This document shows positions 1 through 8,007 of a DNA stretch of 64,000 nucleotides, piece after piece. The stretch spans positions 124,001 through 188,000 of the forward strand of contig CAWCOA010000004.1 of NCBI GenBank assembly GCA_963797085.1. Direction: 5' to 3'. The notes beneath the pieces are model-generated. The model was not told the DNA's origin, did not search any database, and saw nothing but the letters and a program-made list of their open reading frames with translations. Position 1 is the stretch's first letter; the number at the start of each line of letters is the position of its first letter. The translations under genes were made by a program, and so were the position numbers. Source of the DNA: JASJBU01 sp963797085 (lineage in GTDB: Bacteria; Pseudomonadota; Gammaproteobacteria; Chromatiales; Chromatiaceae).

Positions 1-1614
1 GCGGATACGCCCCAGGGGTACCGGCACCAGGCGCTGATCCTCCAGCGGGAGGATCAACATCTGTTCAGGATCAAGCTCATGCAACTGTTTGCGGTTGAGA
101 ATCTTCGGAAACTCCCGCAGCACCTCCACCAGAGCCGGCAACAGATTGATACGCTCGCCCTCCACCTCCACCCCGAGGCCGACCCGAAACCAGTCAGTTT
201 CACCCTTGGGCTGCAACGAACCGTACCACTTCTCGACCTCCAGCAGCCGGAAGCGGAAGCTCTTATCGAACTCGATGCGCCAGCCATTCCGGCGTAGCTG
301 GGGTAGTAGATCGGCCTGGAAATCGAACCAGCCCTCCGGCTCTCCATCCAGCGTGAAGACACCTTGATTCGCATCGAATAGATCGAGCGTTGAGAAACCC
401 CACTCCAGCAAGCGATCGGCGGCGGCCTCCTCCAGCTCCTCGTCACGCTCGACCCGTACCAACCGATCCTCCTCGATCCACTGGGAGGGCTGATTCGCGG
501 TGAATGACCGGCCTGCATAATCGAAACTCAGTTCTGCCTCATCGAGCCAGTCCTCACCCCAAGGCATTTCATCGAACTGACTGACCATACGCAGGCAGGG
601 CACTGGGCTCACCCCCTCCTGTCTGGTCAGCTGAAACTCTCGCAAGGCAGGCATCGCGGTGTTTTGCGCCAGCTTGGAAAATGTCTGATTGAGCTGCCGC
701 GTTTCTTCCGGTGCTATACCATCCAGTTGAGCGAATAGCGCCTCCAGGAGGGGCCGAGGAAAATCGGTCTCCAACCTGCCACACTCGCCATTTTCCGGAT
801 CGAGATACCAGAGTTCATTCAACAGCAGGACGAAAGGTGTTGCTGGAGCAAACATAAACAGTGGAAACTGAAACCCCGCTTCATCCACCTCCCATTGAAA
901 AGATGTCTTGCGCCTCTTTCCAGGTCTCAGCAAAACGTCCAGTTTGCCCAGATAACAACGCCCCGTCTCCAGTACCCGCTGCAAGATCTGCTCGCCGCTC
1001 GATGCTTCCAACTCACACATGCTGCTCCATGGGGTTGTCCCCAGCTTGGCCAGCTCCGTCAGCAGGAGACGATCCGACCTCAGCAGAAAGCGCGGCGGCC
1101 GTCCCCGCAAGACCCATTCAGGTTGATAGTCCCGCAGACTGCCGAAGCCGCCCGCCTTGAGCTGTCTGGCGCTCATCGTCTGCAGACCGATACTTGTCTC
1201 ACCCCCTGGCTCGGGGAAAAGCAGGTAGAGTAAACGCTGCTTCACATCGTCGGGATAACGGTCCTGAGAAACCTTTTCAGGAACCTTGCCCTGCAACAGG
1301 ATATCCTGCGCTTCACCCTGCAGGCCCTCCTCTTCACCCAGCGCCCGCAGCAGCACCGCAGCGACATGCTCGCAGTTGACCTTTGCGCCGCAGCTGCACT
1401 CACCGCGTATCATCGGCGCATCGCCGTGATCTGGGTCGATACGGATATAGACTCGGTAGGGCCGTTGGCCAGGCATCTGTAACAACGAGGTAATCAGCCG
1501 TCCATCCTGCCGGATATCCGGTAATGCAACCATGCCCTGCTCGATAAAGAGTTCGGCGCTATTCAGCAGACCGGCGCCGAATTGATCCCGGAGATCTTCG
1601 AATGTGTAATACAT
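1..1614 (-). CDS. SNF2-family helicase with N-terminal SWIM zinc finger, 5' part (C-terminus beyond the window)
   Basis: An open frame begins at an ATG (complement of 1612-1614) and runs without a stop to base 1, giving 538 residues of a longer protein. Near the N-terminus C73, C75, C81 and H83 form a CxC...CxH SWIM zinc finger (ECSCGAKVNCEH), followed by the usual helical VAAVLLRAL. The rest of the visible part resembles the poorly conserved middle region that precedes the SNF2 ATPase domain in bacterial SWIM/SNF2 proteins of about 1,000-1,100 residues; the ATPase motifs themselves would lie beyond the left edge. Such proteins are predicted DNA-dependent ATPases of uncertain physiological role. 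The gene is divergent from the ybaK-like gene at 1711, with about 96 bases between them. The family call rests on the SWIM motif and overall organisation, since the helicase domain is not in view. Confidence 0.8.
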   Translation of the reverse strand, partial: MYYTFEDLRDQFGAGLLNSAELFIEQGMVALPDIRQDGRLITSLLQMPGQRPYRVYIRIDPDHGDAPMIRGECSCGAKVNCEHVAAVLLRALGEEEGLQGEAQDILLQGKVPEKVSQDRYPDDVKQRLLYLLFPEPGGETSIGLQTMSARQLKAGGFGSLRDYQPEWVLRGRPPRFLLRSDRLLLTELAKLGTTPWSSMCELEASSGEQILQRVLETGRCYLGKLDVLLRPGKRRKTSFQWEVDEAGFQFPLFMFAPATPFVLLLNELWYLDPENGECGRLETDFPRPLLEALFAQLDGIAPEETRQLNQTFSKLAQNTAMPALREFQLTRQEGVSPVPCLRMVSQFDEMPWGEDWLDEAELSFDYAGRSFTANQPSQWIEEDRLVRVERDEELEEAAADRLLEWGFSTLDLFDANQGVFTLDGEPEGWFDFQADLLPQLRRNGWRIEFDKSFRFRLLEVEKWYGSLQPKGETDWFRVGLGVEVEGERINLLPALVEVLREFPKILNRKQLHELDPEQMLILPLEDQRLVPVPLGRIR

Positions 1615-1710
1615 GGTCGCGCATTCTACGCAAAATCACCTGGCTTCTGTACATCACCCCGGCTTGATCTATCTTCAAGTTATCCCCTTTAAAAAAATCG
1701 GGAGATTCTC

Positions 1711-2181
1711 ATGAGCATTGCTGTATCGATCTTCAATACCCTGACCGCTGTGCATACCAACTATGATCTGGTGGCGCACCCGAAGAGTTTTTCCAGCGCC
1801 GAAACCGCAGCGCTAGCTCAGGTGCCGGATGATCATATTGCCAAGAGCGTTCTGCTCAAGGATGATGCAGGTTATCTGCTGGTGGTTATTCCGGCGAGTC
1901 AGTGGGTGGACTTTCAGCGCCTGCGGGATGATCTGGGTCGGGACCTGCGCCTGGCGACGGAAGAGGAGATCGAACGGCTGTTCGTCGATTGCGATCCCGG
2001 TGCGGTGCCACCCCTGGGTGATGTCTATGGCGTGGAGACAGTGCTGGATGAATCCCTCACCAGTCTGGCCCATGTCTATTTCGAGGCGGGTGACCATGAA
2101 CAGCTGATCAAGGTCGATGCCAATCAATTCCACAGTCTGATGCAGGGAGTGCGACATGGCCATTTTAGTGATGAGACTTGA
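1711..2181 (+). CDS. YbaK/EbsC-type aminoacyl-tRNA deacylase domain protein
   Basis: A 156-residue protein whose whole length is a YbaK/ProX-like editing domain. Members hydrolyse mischarged tRNAs (for example Cys- or Ala-tRNAPro) in trans. The sequence shows the family pattern: an N-terminal helix with a LVAHPKSFSSAETAALAQVP stretch, then a KSVLLKDDAGYLLVVIPA core strand containing the conserved Lys (IAKSVLLK), and a CDPGAVPPLGDVYG segment corresponding to the substrate-side GxxxPxG loop. A Shine-Dalgarno-like GGGAGA lies seven bases before the ATG. It is followed after 24 bases by archease and rtcB on the same strand, so the three may form one RNA-related transcription unit. Exact tRNA specificity cannot be read from the sequence. 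Confidence 0.85.
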   Translation: MSIAVSIFNTLTAVHTNYDLVAHPKSFSSAETAALAQVPDDHIAKSVLLKDDAGYLLVVIPASQWVDFQRLRDDLGRDLRLATEEEIERLFVDCDPGAVPPLGDVYGVETVLDESLTSLAHVYFEAGDHEQLIKVDANQFHSLMQGVRHGHFSDET

Positions 2182-2205
2182 AGCCGAATCCGGTCAAAAA
2201 AGCCC

Positions 2206-2619
2206 ATGAGCCATTGGGAGCATTTTCATCACCAGGCGGATATCGGTGTCCGGGGCTGTGGCGAAAAGCTTGAGACAGCCTTTGAGCAGGCTGCATTGGC
2301 TCTGACCGCAGTGATTACCAATCCTGCAACCGTGACGGACAAGCAAGCTGTTCCGATCCATTGCCAAGCACCGGACCGGGAACTGTTGTTCGCCGACTGG
2401 CTCAACGCCCTGATCTACGAGATCGCCACGCGCAAGATGCTGTTCAGCCGCTTTGAGGTAAAAATAACTGGCGATGAACTGAATGCCACGGCCTGGGGTG
2501 AGCCCATCGAGCTGTCACGCCACAAACCGGCGGTGGAGACCAAGGGCGCCACCTATACCGAACTCTATGTGGACAATATCGAGGGCACCTGGATCGCCCA
2601 GTGTGTGGTGGACGTATAG
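2206..2619 (+). CDS. Archease
   Basis: A 137-residue archease. The family protein is a small metal-binding chaperone that speeds guanylylation and multiple turnover of the RNA ligase RtcB. Diagnostic features are the N-terminal HQADIGVRGCGE segment with the conserved Asp, the central ELLFADWLNALIYEI helix, and the C-terminal HKPAVETKGATYTELYVD block followed by a final beta strand, in which His, Lys and acidic residues cluster as in other archeases. The length is typical. The gene lies 17 bases ahead of the rtcB start, and this archease-rtcB pairing is itself strong support for both calls. The frame is intact, unlike that of its partner. Confidence 0.92.
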   Translation: MSHWEHFHHQADIGVRGCGEKLETAFEQAALALTAVITNPATVTDKQAVPIHCQAPDRELLFADWLNALIYEIATRKMLFSRFEVKITGDELNATAWGEPIELSRHKPAVETKGATYTELYVDNIEGTWIAQCVVDV

Positions 2620-2636
2620 ATGGGACGGATGCAGTG

Positions 2637-4086
2637 ATGTCGAAAAAATCCAACAAAAAGCCGTTGAAACCGATTCAGCGCAATGAATTTGAATGGGAGA
2701 TCCCAGCCAGCGGCATGATGCGGGTCCCTGCCATCATCTATGCCAGTGCCCGGCTGATCGAAGAAATGGATGACAAGGTCTTCGAGCAGGCCGCCAATGT
2801 GGCCAGTCTGCCGGGGATCGTCAAGGCGTCCTATGCCATGCCCGATGCGCATTGGGGCTATGGCTTTCCCATCGGTGGAGTGGCGGCATTCGACCCGGAT
2901 CAGGGCGGCGTGGTCTCTGCCGGCGGGGTCGGCTTCGACATCTCCTGCGGCGTCCGGACCCTGCATACCGGGCTCAGCCGGGATGAGATCGAAACCAACC
3001 GGGAGCGGCTGGCGGACAGCCTGTTCCAGACGGTCCCCGCCGGCCTTGGCAGCACCGGCGACATCCGCCTGCAAACCCGGCAGATGGATGCGATGCTCAG
3101 CGGCGGCGCCCAGTGGGCGGTAAAACAGGGTTACGGATATCGCGAAGACCTGCAGCGTATCGAAGAGGGCGGTTGTATGACCGGCGCCGATCCGCAAGCC
3201 GTCTCCGATCACGCCAAGAAACGCCAGCAGGACGAGATGGGCACCCTGGGCTCCGGCAATCACTACCTGGAAGTGCAGGAGGTGGTGGAGATCTTCGACA
3301 CTGCAGCGGCGGATGCCTTCGGTCTCAAGCGGGGCGATATCCTGCTCAGCATCCACTGCGGTTCACGGGGACTGGGCCATCAGATCGGCACCGAGTTTCT
3401 CAAAAAGATGGTAATGACCGCCGGGCAGCACGGCATCCAGTTGCCTGACCGGGAACTGGCCTGCGCCCCCATCGATTCCAAGGTGGGCCGGAGCTATCTC
3501 GGGGCGATGCGCGCCGGCATCAATTGCGCCCTGGCCAATCGGCAGATCATCACCCACCTGGCGCGCCGGGCCTTTGAACGGGTATTGCCGCAGGCTGAGC
3601 TGGAGCTGCTCTACGATGTCTCCCACAACACCTGCAAGCTGGAACAGCCATAAGGTCGATGGCAAGACCCGACAACTCTATGTTCATCGCAAGGGAGCCA
3701 CCCGTGCATTCGGCCCCGCTCATCCCGACCTTCCCGTTGCTTTCGCGAAGGTCGGCCAGCCGGTGCTGATCGGCGGCTCCATGGGCACCGCTTCCTATAT
3801 CCTCTGCGGCACCAAAGAGGCCGAGGCGCACTCCTTCAGCTCCGCCTGCCACGGTGCGGGACGCGCCATGAGCCGGCGCGCAGCCAGTAAGCAGTGGCAT
3901 GGCCACCAGGTGATCGAGGACCTGGCGCAGCATCACATCACTATCCGCAGTCCCTCCCTGCGCGGCGTCGCTGAAGAGGCGCCCGGCGCCTACAAGGATG
4001 TCTCAGCGGTGGTGGAGGCCAGCCAGCAGGCCGGGCTGGCAATCAAGGTCGCCAAGCTGAAGCCGCTGATCTGCATCAAGGGTTGA
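2637..4086 (+). CDS. rtcB: RNA-splicing ligase RtcB (apparent single-base frameshift)
   Basis: RtcB joins RNA 2',3'-cyclic phosphate or 3'-phosphate ends to 5'-OH ends using GTP and Mn2+. The ATG at 2637 is preferred to the earlier in-frame one at 2601, because a GGGACGG ribosome site precedes it by nine bases and the earlier start lies inside archease. The metal-site motifs are present: GFDISCGVRTL, GSGNHYLEVQ, HCGSRGLGHQ and YDVSHNTCKLEQ. After CKLEQ the frame hits a stop at 3651; shifting by one base restores HKVDGKTRQLYVHRKGATR, which carries the guanylylated His, and continues to the TGA at 4084-4086. The break is explained by one extra C at 3648-3649. The corrected protein would be about 482 residues, a normal family length, and no other residue looks damaged. 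As read, the product would lack the nucleophilic His and be inactive. Confidence 0.9.
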
Positions 4087-4132
4087 GATTCGGCATTACT
4101 GATACGATGCAGGAATCATACCGATAATCACA

Positions 4133-4157
4133 GGAGACAGGCCTGAAGCCTGTCTCC
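4133..4157. terminator. Perfect 10-bp inverted repeat downstream of rtcB
   Basis: GGAGACAGGC (4133-4142), a five-base loop, then GCCTGTCTCC (4148-4157). It starts 46 bases after the rtcB stop. No T-run follows, so it could be a Rho-assisted stop, an RNA 3'-end stabiliser, or the edge of the IS-containing island that begins just downstream. Confidence 0.45.
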
Positions 4158-4261
4158 GTGATTTCAACTAGAGACCGAGCTGGTTGGGTTTAGAACTCCC
4201 AAGGCAACTATGGAGCACTAGTCATCTTTACGATAGTTGCGCCGCTTGTTCACACTGGTGG

Positions 4262-4532
4262 TGGCGGTTACCGTCCCTTTTGATGCTCTTCGGGACCTCC
4301 GAGAACGCGGTTAAAAGCCAGATCTGGATTGCCATCTCAGCCTATGTTCTCGTGGCTATCATCAAGAAACGCCTCGCTATCAAGGTGGATTTTACAAATT
4401 TTTACAGATTCTGAGCCTAACCCTATTCGAGAAAACCCTCTACTTCAGTTGGTTACTGGAGAAGAATCCATAAACGGAGAATTCGATGTGCCTAACCAAC
4501 TAGATCTATTCAATAATTTACCTGGACACTAG
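4262..4532 (+). pseudogene. IS4-family transposase C-terminal remnant
   Basis: Translated in pieces, this stretch reads FGTSENAVKSQIWIAISAYV then LVAIIKKRL, which matches the highly conserved C-terminal end of IS4-type DDE transposases (FFGTSENAVKTQIWIAV..YVLVAIVKK), followed by an ILSLTLFEKT block in a second frame and a VPNQLDLFNNLPGH tail in a third. At least two frame changes separate these blocks, and the catalytic part of the gene is absent. About 80 bases upstream (4184-4262) are open in the first frame but not recognisable. It is an inert relic marking the left side of the accessory island. The family assignment is confident; the IS group is not resolved. Confidence 0.75.
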
Positions 4533-4875
4533 TGAACCAGAGACGATTTTTTTGGCACAACCTCATTTTTGATTGGGGAAAAGCCAATAATTAAGTCGTA
4601 TATCTTTATAAATCTCCTCACGCATTAAATCTTATGGATTCAGAAAGTATCCAAATAATTAGTCGTATCTCCTTATAAGCTTAAGAATATCTTAAGAATT
4701 TTATCATTGCCTCTACTGAATGGGAACTAATATACTCAATCATTCTCATTTCTTTTAACAATACGGAGGTACATTTCTTAAACAGAAAAACAATCTAGAT
4801 GCGGTCGTCTGGAAAACAACAAGAAATATTCTAGAGCGACCTAACCAAACTCAATTAGGAGGAGTCACTACTGTG
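4533..4875. other. AT-rich gene-free stretch between an IS remnant and a decayed secreted-protein gene
   Basis: No convincing gene is seen. The stretch is clearly richer in A+T than its surroundings and contains a pair of imperfect direct repeats (listed separately). Its right end holds the AGGAGGAG ribosome site of the decayed gene that starts at 4876; the intact paralogue has the same site. Promoter elements for that gene probably lie here, but none can be fixed by eye. Confidence 0.5.
4586..4680. repeat. Pair of imperfect ~27-base direct repeats
   Basis: AATAATTAAGTCGTATATCT plus TTATAAA at 4586-4612 is repeated as AATAATTAGTCGTATCTCCT plus TATAAGC at 4654-4680, about 68 bases apart start to start. 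A shared core of AATAATTA, GTCGTAT and TATAA is visible. It may be an operator pair or a small duplication; nothing ties it to a known regulator. Confidence 0.5.
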
Positions 4876-7060
4876 ATGAAATTAAGAACTTATACTAAGC
4901 CGCTGACGGCTGCTATGACTGGCGCGATTGTATTTGCCGCTTTATCAACCAATGCAGCAATTACTGAAGAGACGCGAAACGGATCAAGCAGGGCTACCCG
5001 CTGAAATCTACCGACCTAGCTGTCAATACGATGGAAAACTGGTTGGTTAATAACCCCGATACCTTCGCGCTGAATCCGGTCAACATTCGCGGCTGGTTTC
5101 CACCCCGATCGCTCGGACCCCGATGAGAAAGGGGGTGATTACGATGTGGTCTACATCTTCCCGGATGCGGCGACTGCGAATGCCTGGTGGGATCCAACGG
5201 TAACCGATACGCCTCCGAATGAGATTCCGGATGACGGCCGTCGCGATGATCCACTGGGAACTCGACAACGGCAGCGGCTCGTTCCCGGGCATCATGTCCT
5301 ATTCCGATATCGACGGCTTCAAATCGCGCAACTGTATCATGTCCGCCGGCGACGTGATTATAGATCCCGACCTGGGTGAGATCGAGAAGACCTGTAGCAA
5401 CCCGCAGGGTGAGTCCAAGCGCTTCAAGATGAACGTGTTGATACCGAACGTACCCATCGACCTGGTCTATAACGTCGAAGCGCGCCGACTTGACCTATAC
5501 CAACTACGATACCCTGCCGACGTTTGACGGCGTCGAGGAATCCGGCCGTATCTACCGCGCATTGCAGAAATGGCACAATACCACCGCGATGGATACAGCG
5601 AACGAACAGCGTGACGGTGTGCGTATCGCCGGCTTTCGCATGGCACTCGGCATGGCGTCGGCAACGACTTCGCGCCTATCGATGGATGCCGCGGGCACCG
5701 GTCTCGAAGTGGACAAGGTGCTGGGTTTTGAGTTGCGCCCCTGCATGCCGGATAAGTTCCTCGATATGCTCCGACCAGGGCGAAGGCGAGAATAACCCGT
5801 GCTCTACCGCGTTACCGACACAGATGGTCAGCTCCTGCCGCAGGAAATCTGGCTGGAAGAGGAATACGGAACCTTCTCTCCGGCGATGTATTCCTTCGTC
5901 GATGACAAGCGATGGCCGGCATCGGCTCCCGGTGGGTTCTGGGACAAACACCCCGCCGGCGTCTACCCACCTGCAACCCAGACACTGGGCCTGCTCGACA
6001 GCGGCTATGAAGCCAGCGATGTCTGGTCTACTGGGACAGCCGCGTCGATGGCGCATCCCCCCTGCCTGGTTATGTCGGTGCCACCACACCCAACTACTTC
6101 GATATCATCGCAAACGCAGGCTACCGAGGCCGGCGCCACGACGGTCGATGACGTACCCTTTCCCAACCCATTCGGTTACCTGATGTACTGGGGCGTGCTC
6201 GCAAACGGCGACGTCGGCATCCTGCCGTGGGGTATCTACGAAGACGATGACGGCGATCCTGCGACCGAAGGCGGTCTGATCGCATGGTGGGACGGTGTAC
6301 AGTATCGCTGGGGCATCGACGGCTCTGTAGTTGATGGTGTGGTTACGCCGGAAGACGCTTTCGCACCGGTTGATCCTGCGCTGCTGGCGGAATGGGCCCT
6401 GTCTCCATTACAGGAGGAGCCTGACTTTGATCTCTACCCGGATACCGGTTTCCCTCCCGGTCCGTTGTACGAAACCGGCGTGATGGACGATCTGGCTGGT
6501 CTCAATATCGACTACTTTGTCTATCTGGGTCGTAACTACAATGCCGTCGCCAACCCCACCTTCACGATTCGTATGACCGCGGTTTCGGTGGACGCTGCGG
6601 GGGTTGAGCCAGACGACTACGGCAACGAAACCCCGGCATGGGTAGACAATCCGGCTCCACCACTGGAAACATTCCTCGATGCGTGCAGCCGACGTTGATG
6701 TGGCGATCAAGGAGCTGGATGTCGACCGTCGCGTCACAGTCAATGAGAGAGGGGAGGTTGAGGTCACGATCAGGAACTATGGTCCAGACGCCGCGAGCGG
6801 CACGGTCAGCGTGATCGGTACCGACAGCGACGGGTAACTGGTCGCTAGCTTCAGCGACGAATTCACCGATCTCGCGGTCAATGCCGAAACGGAGATCGAA
6901 TTCGACTGGATGGCGCCCAGTATCCGACCGTGATCACTTGGGTCGCCGAGGTCACTGCAGACGGGTGATACCAACCTCGACAACAATACGGCAACCGCCA
7001 CGACCAGGTAGTCAAGAGAGAAGGCGTCGTAAAGGTGGTCACGAGGAGGAGCATCACTAG
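4876..7060 (+). pseudogene. Decayed choice-of-anchor F family secreted protein (multiple frameshifts)
   Basis: The ATG at 4876, six or seven bases after AGGAGGAG, opens a clear signal peptide (MKLRTYTKPLTAAMTGAIVF, then AALSTNAA). The following homology is scattered over all three forward frames: GWF..HPDRSDPDEKGGDYDV near 5101, MIHWELDNGSGSFPGIMSYS then SKRFKMNVLIPNVPIDLVYN to 5480, YRALQKWHNTTAM from 5550, VLYRVTDTDGQLLPQEIW from 5800, GVMDDLAGLNIDYFVYLGRN near 6480-6540, and a CARDB-like repeat VDVAIKELDVDRRVTVNERG up to NTATATTR near 7012. An in-frame TAA interrupts at 6835-6837. At least seven frame changes are needed. Each block aligns with the intact paralogue at 8008-10101, for example SKRFKM/AKRVKL and TFTIRMTAV/TFTMRTTNV. 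A final frame gives a tail RRRRKGGHEEEHH ending at 7058-7060. This is genuine decay, far denser than the isolated indels elsewhere in the window. Confidence 0.85.
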
Positions 7061-7097
7061 ACAAGACTGATTCGCAATATCGCCAGTCGCTGAAAAG

Positions 7098-7131
7098 GCG
7101 GAGACCGATTTAATCCGGTCTCCGCTTTTTT
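7098..7131 (+). terminator. Rho-independent terminator
   Basis: GCGGAGACCG (7098-7107), eight-base loop, CGGTCTCCGC (7116-7125), then six T. A textbook intrinsic terminator about 40 bases after the end of the decayed choice-of-anchor F gene, and intact although the gene is not. Confidence 0.88.
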
Positions 7132-7145
7132 CTATGTTCGCTTAG

Positions 7146-7935
7146 TCAGGATGCGTGCAGCATCTCTATGGCCTGGTCAGCCGTAGGTAAATAACAAGGT
7201 GATTTACATGCCTCAGCTAAACTCAATTGTCTCTCATTTCGAGGTGATGTTTGTACACAAGCGTACAGTAATCGTGGCACCATGGATGGCAGATCAAATC
7301 ACCGATTGAAGCGGTATTGAACGTCACCAAGATAGCGTTGGGCATATTTGTGGAACTTGAAACCATGATAAGTCCCCTGGATGGCGCTTTTCAGATTACC
7401 GAGCAAGGTGTTGACCCACTGGAAGCACGCCAATTCTGAACTCTTTGGCTCACCCACGACTACTTGTTCATGATGATTCACCAGTTCGCCCGCCGCCACA
7501 AAACAGGCCAGCCCATCAGAGACCAATAGACATTTCTGGACTCAATGCTTTTTCGGCCCATTCCACCAGGGCTTTTTTCTGGAAGCCTGGCAGGGGATCT
7601 AAACGCACAAACCAGGGATGCGCCTCGCCTGCCTCTTCATCAACATGGGTCTCTACCCCAATGACCATCGGTACCTTGCCGGCGACGCCCCGGCCCCGTT
7701 TGCCGCTACGCGCACCGCCCAAGTAGGCGTCATCCACTTCAACAGGTTCCTTCTGCACCCGTTCCGATTCGCGCTCACTCATCACCCGCATCAACTTCCG
7801 CTTAACCAGCCAGGCTGTTTTGTAAGAAACATCCAACGAGCGCATCAATTCCAGTGCTGCAATGTTGTTCTTCGACAGAGTCAACAGATAGATCGCCAGG
7901 AACCAGACGGTCAATGGTAGTTTGCTCGAGGGAAC
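7146..7935 (-). pseudogene. IS1595-family (ISXO2-like) transposase remnant
   Basis: On the minus strand KLPLTVWFLAIYLLTLSKN, SYKTAWLVKRKLM, VEVDDAYLGGARSGKRGRG, VSDGLACF and WVNTLLGNLKSAIQGTYHGF follow each other in the order typical of ISXO2-like transposases, including catalytic-core D residues (EVDDAYLGG, SDGLACF). The N-terminal zinc-ribbon part is missing: the homology starts abruptly near 7935, some 70 bases from the 3' end of the intact choice-of-anchor F gene. A one-base shift occurs between SPEM and LLVSDG (about 7515-7530), and CGA-like Arg in YRFNR(R)FDLP is replaced by an in-frame TGA at about 7299. The C-terminus continues FDLPSMVPRLLYACVQTSPR to a TGA at 7146-7148. It is therefore inactive and lies between the two inverted choice-of-anchor F copies. 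Confidence 0.85.
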
Positions 7936-8007
7936 AACCCTAACAGGCAAGCTCTTAAATCTCAGTACGGAAGTTAACACGGCCCCCGATCAGCAGATCA
8001 CAATGGA

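Noticed and set aside
54..784. Open frames on the minus strand at 54-518 and 569-784
   Set aside because: They lie in the wrong frame inside the SWIM/SNF2 gene, whose own frame runs unbroken from 1614 to base 1.
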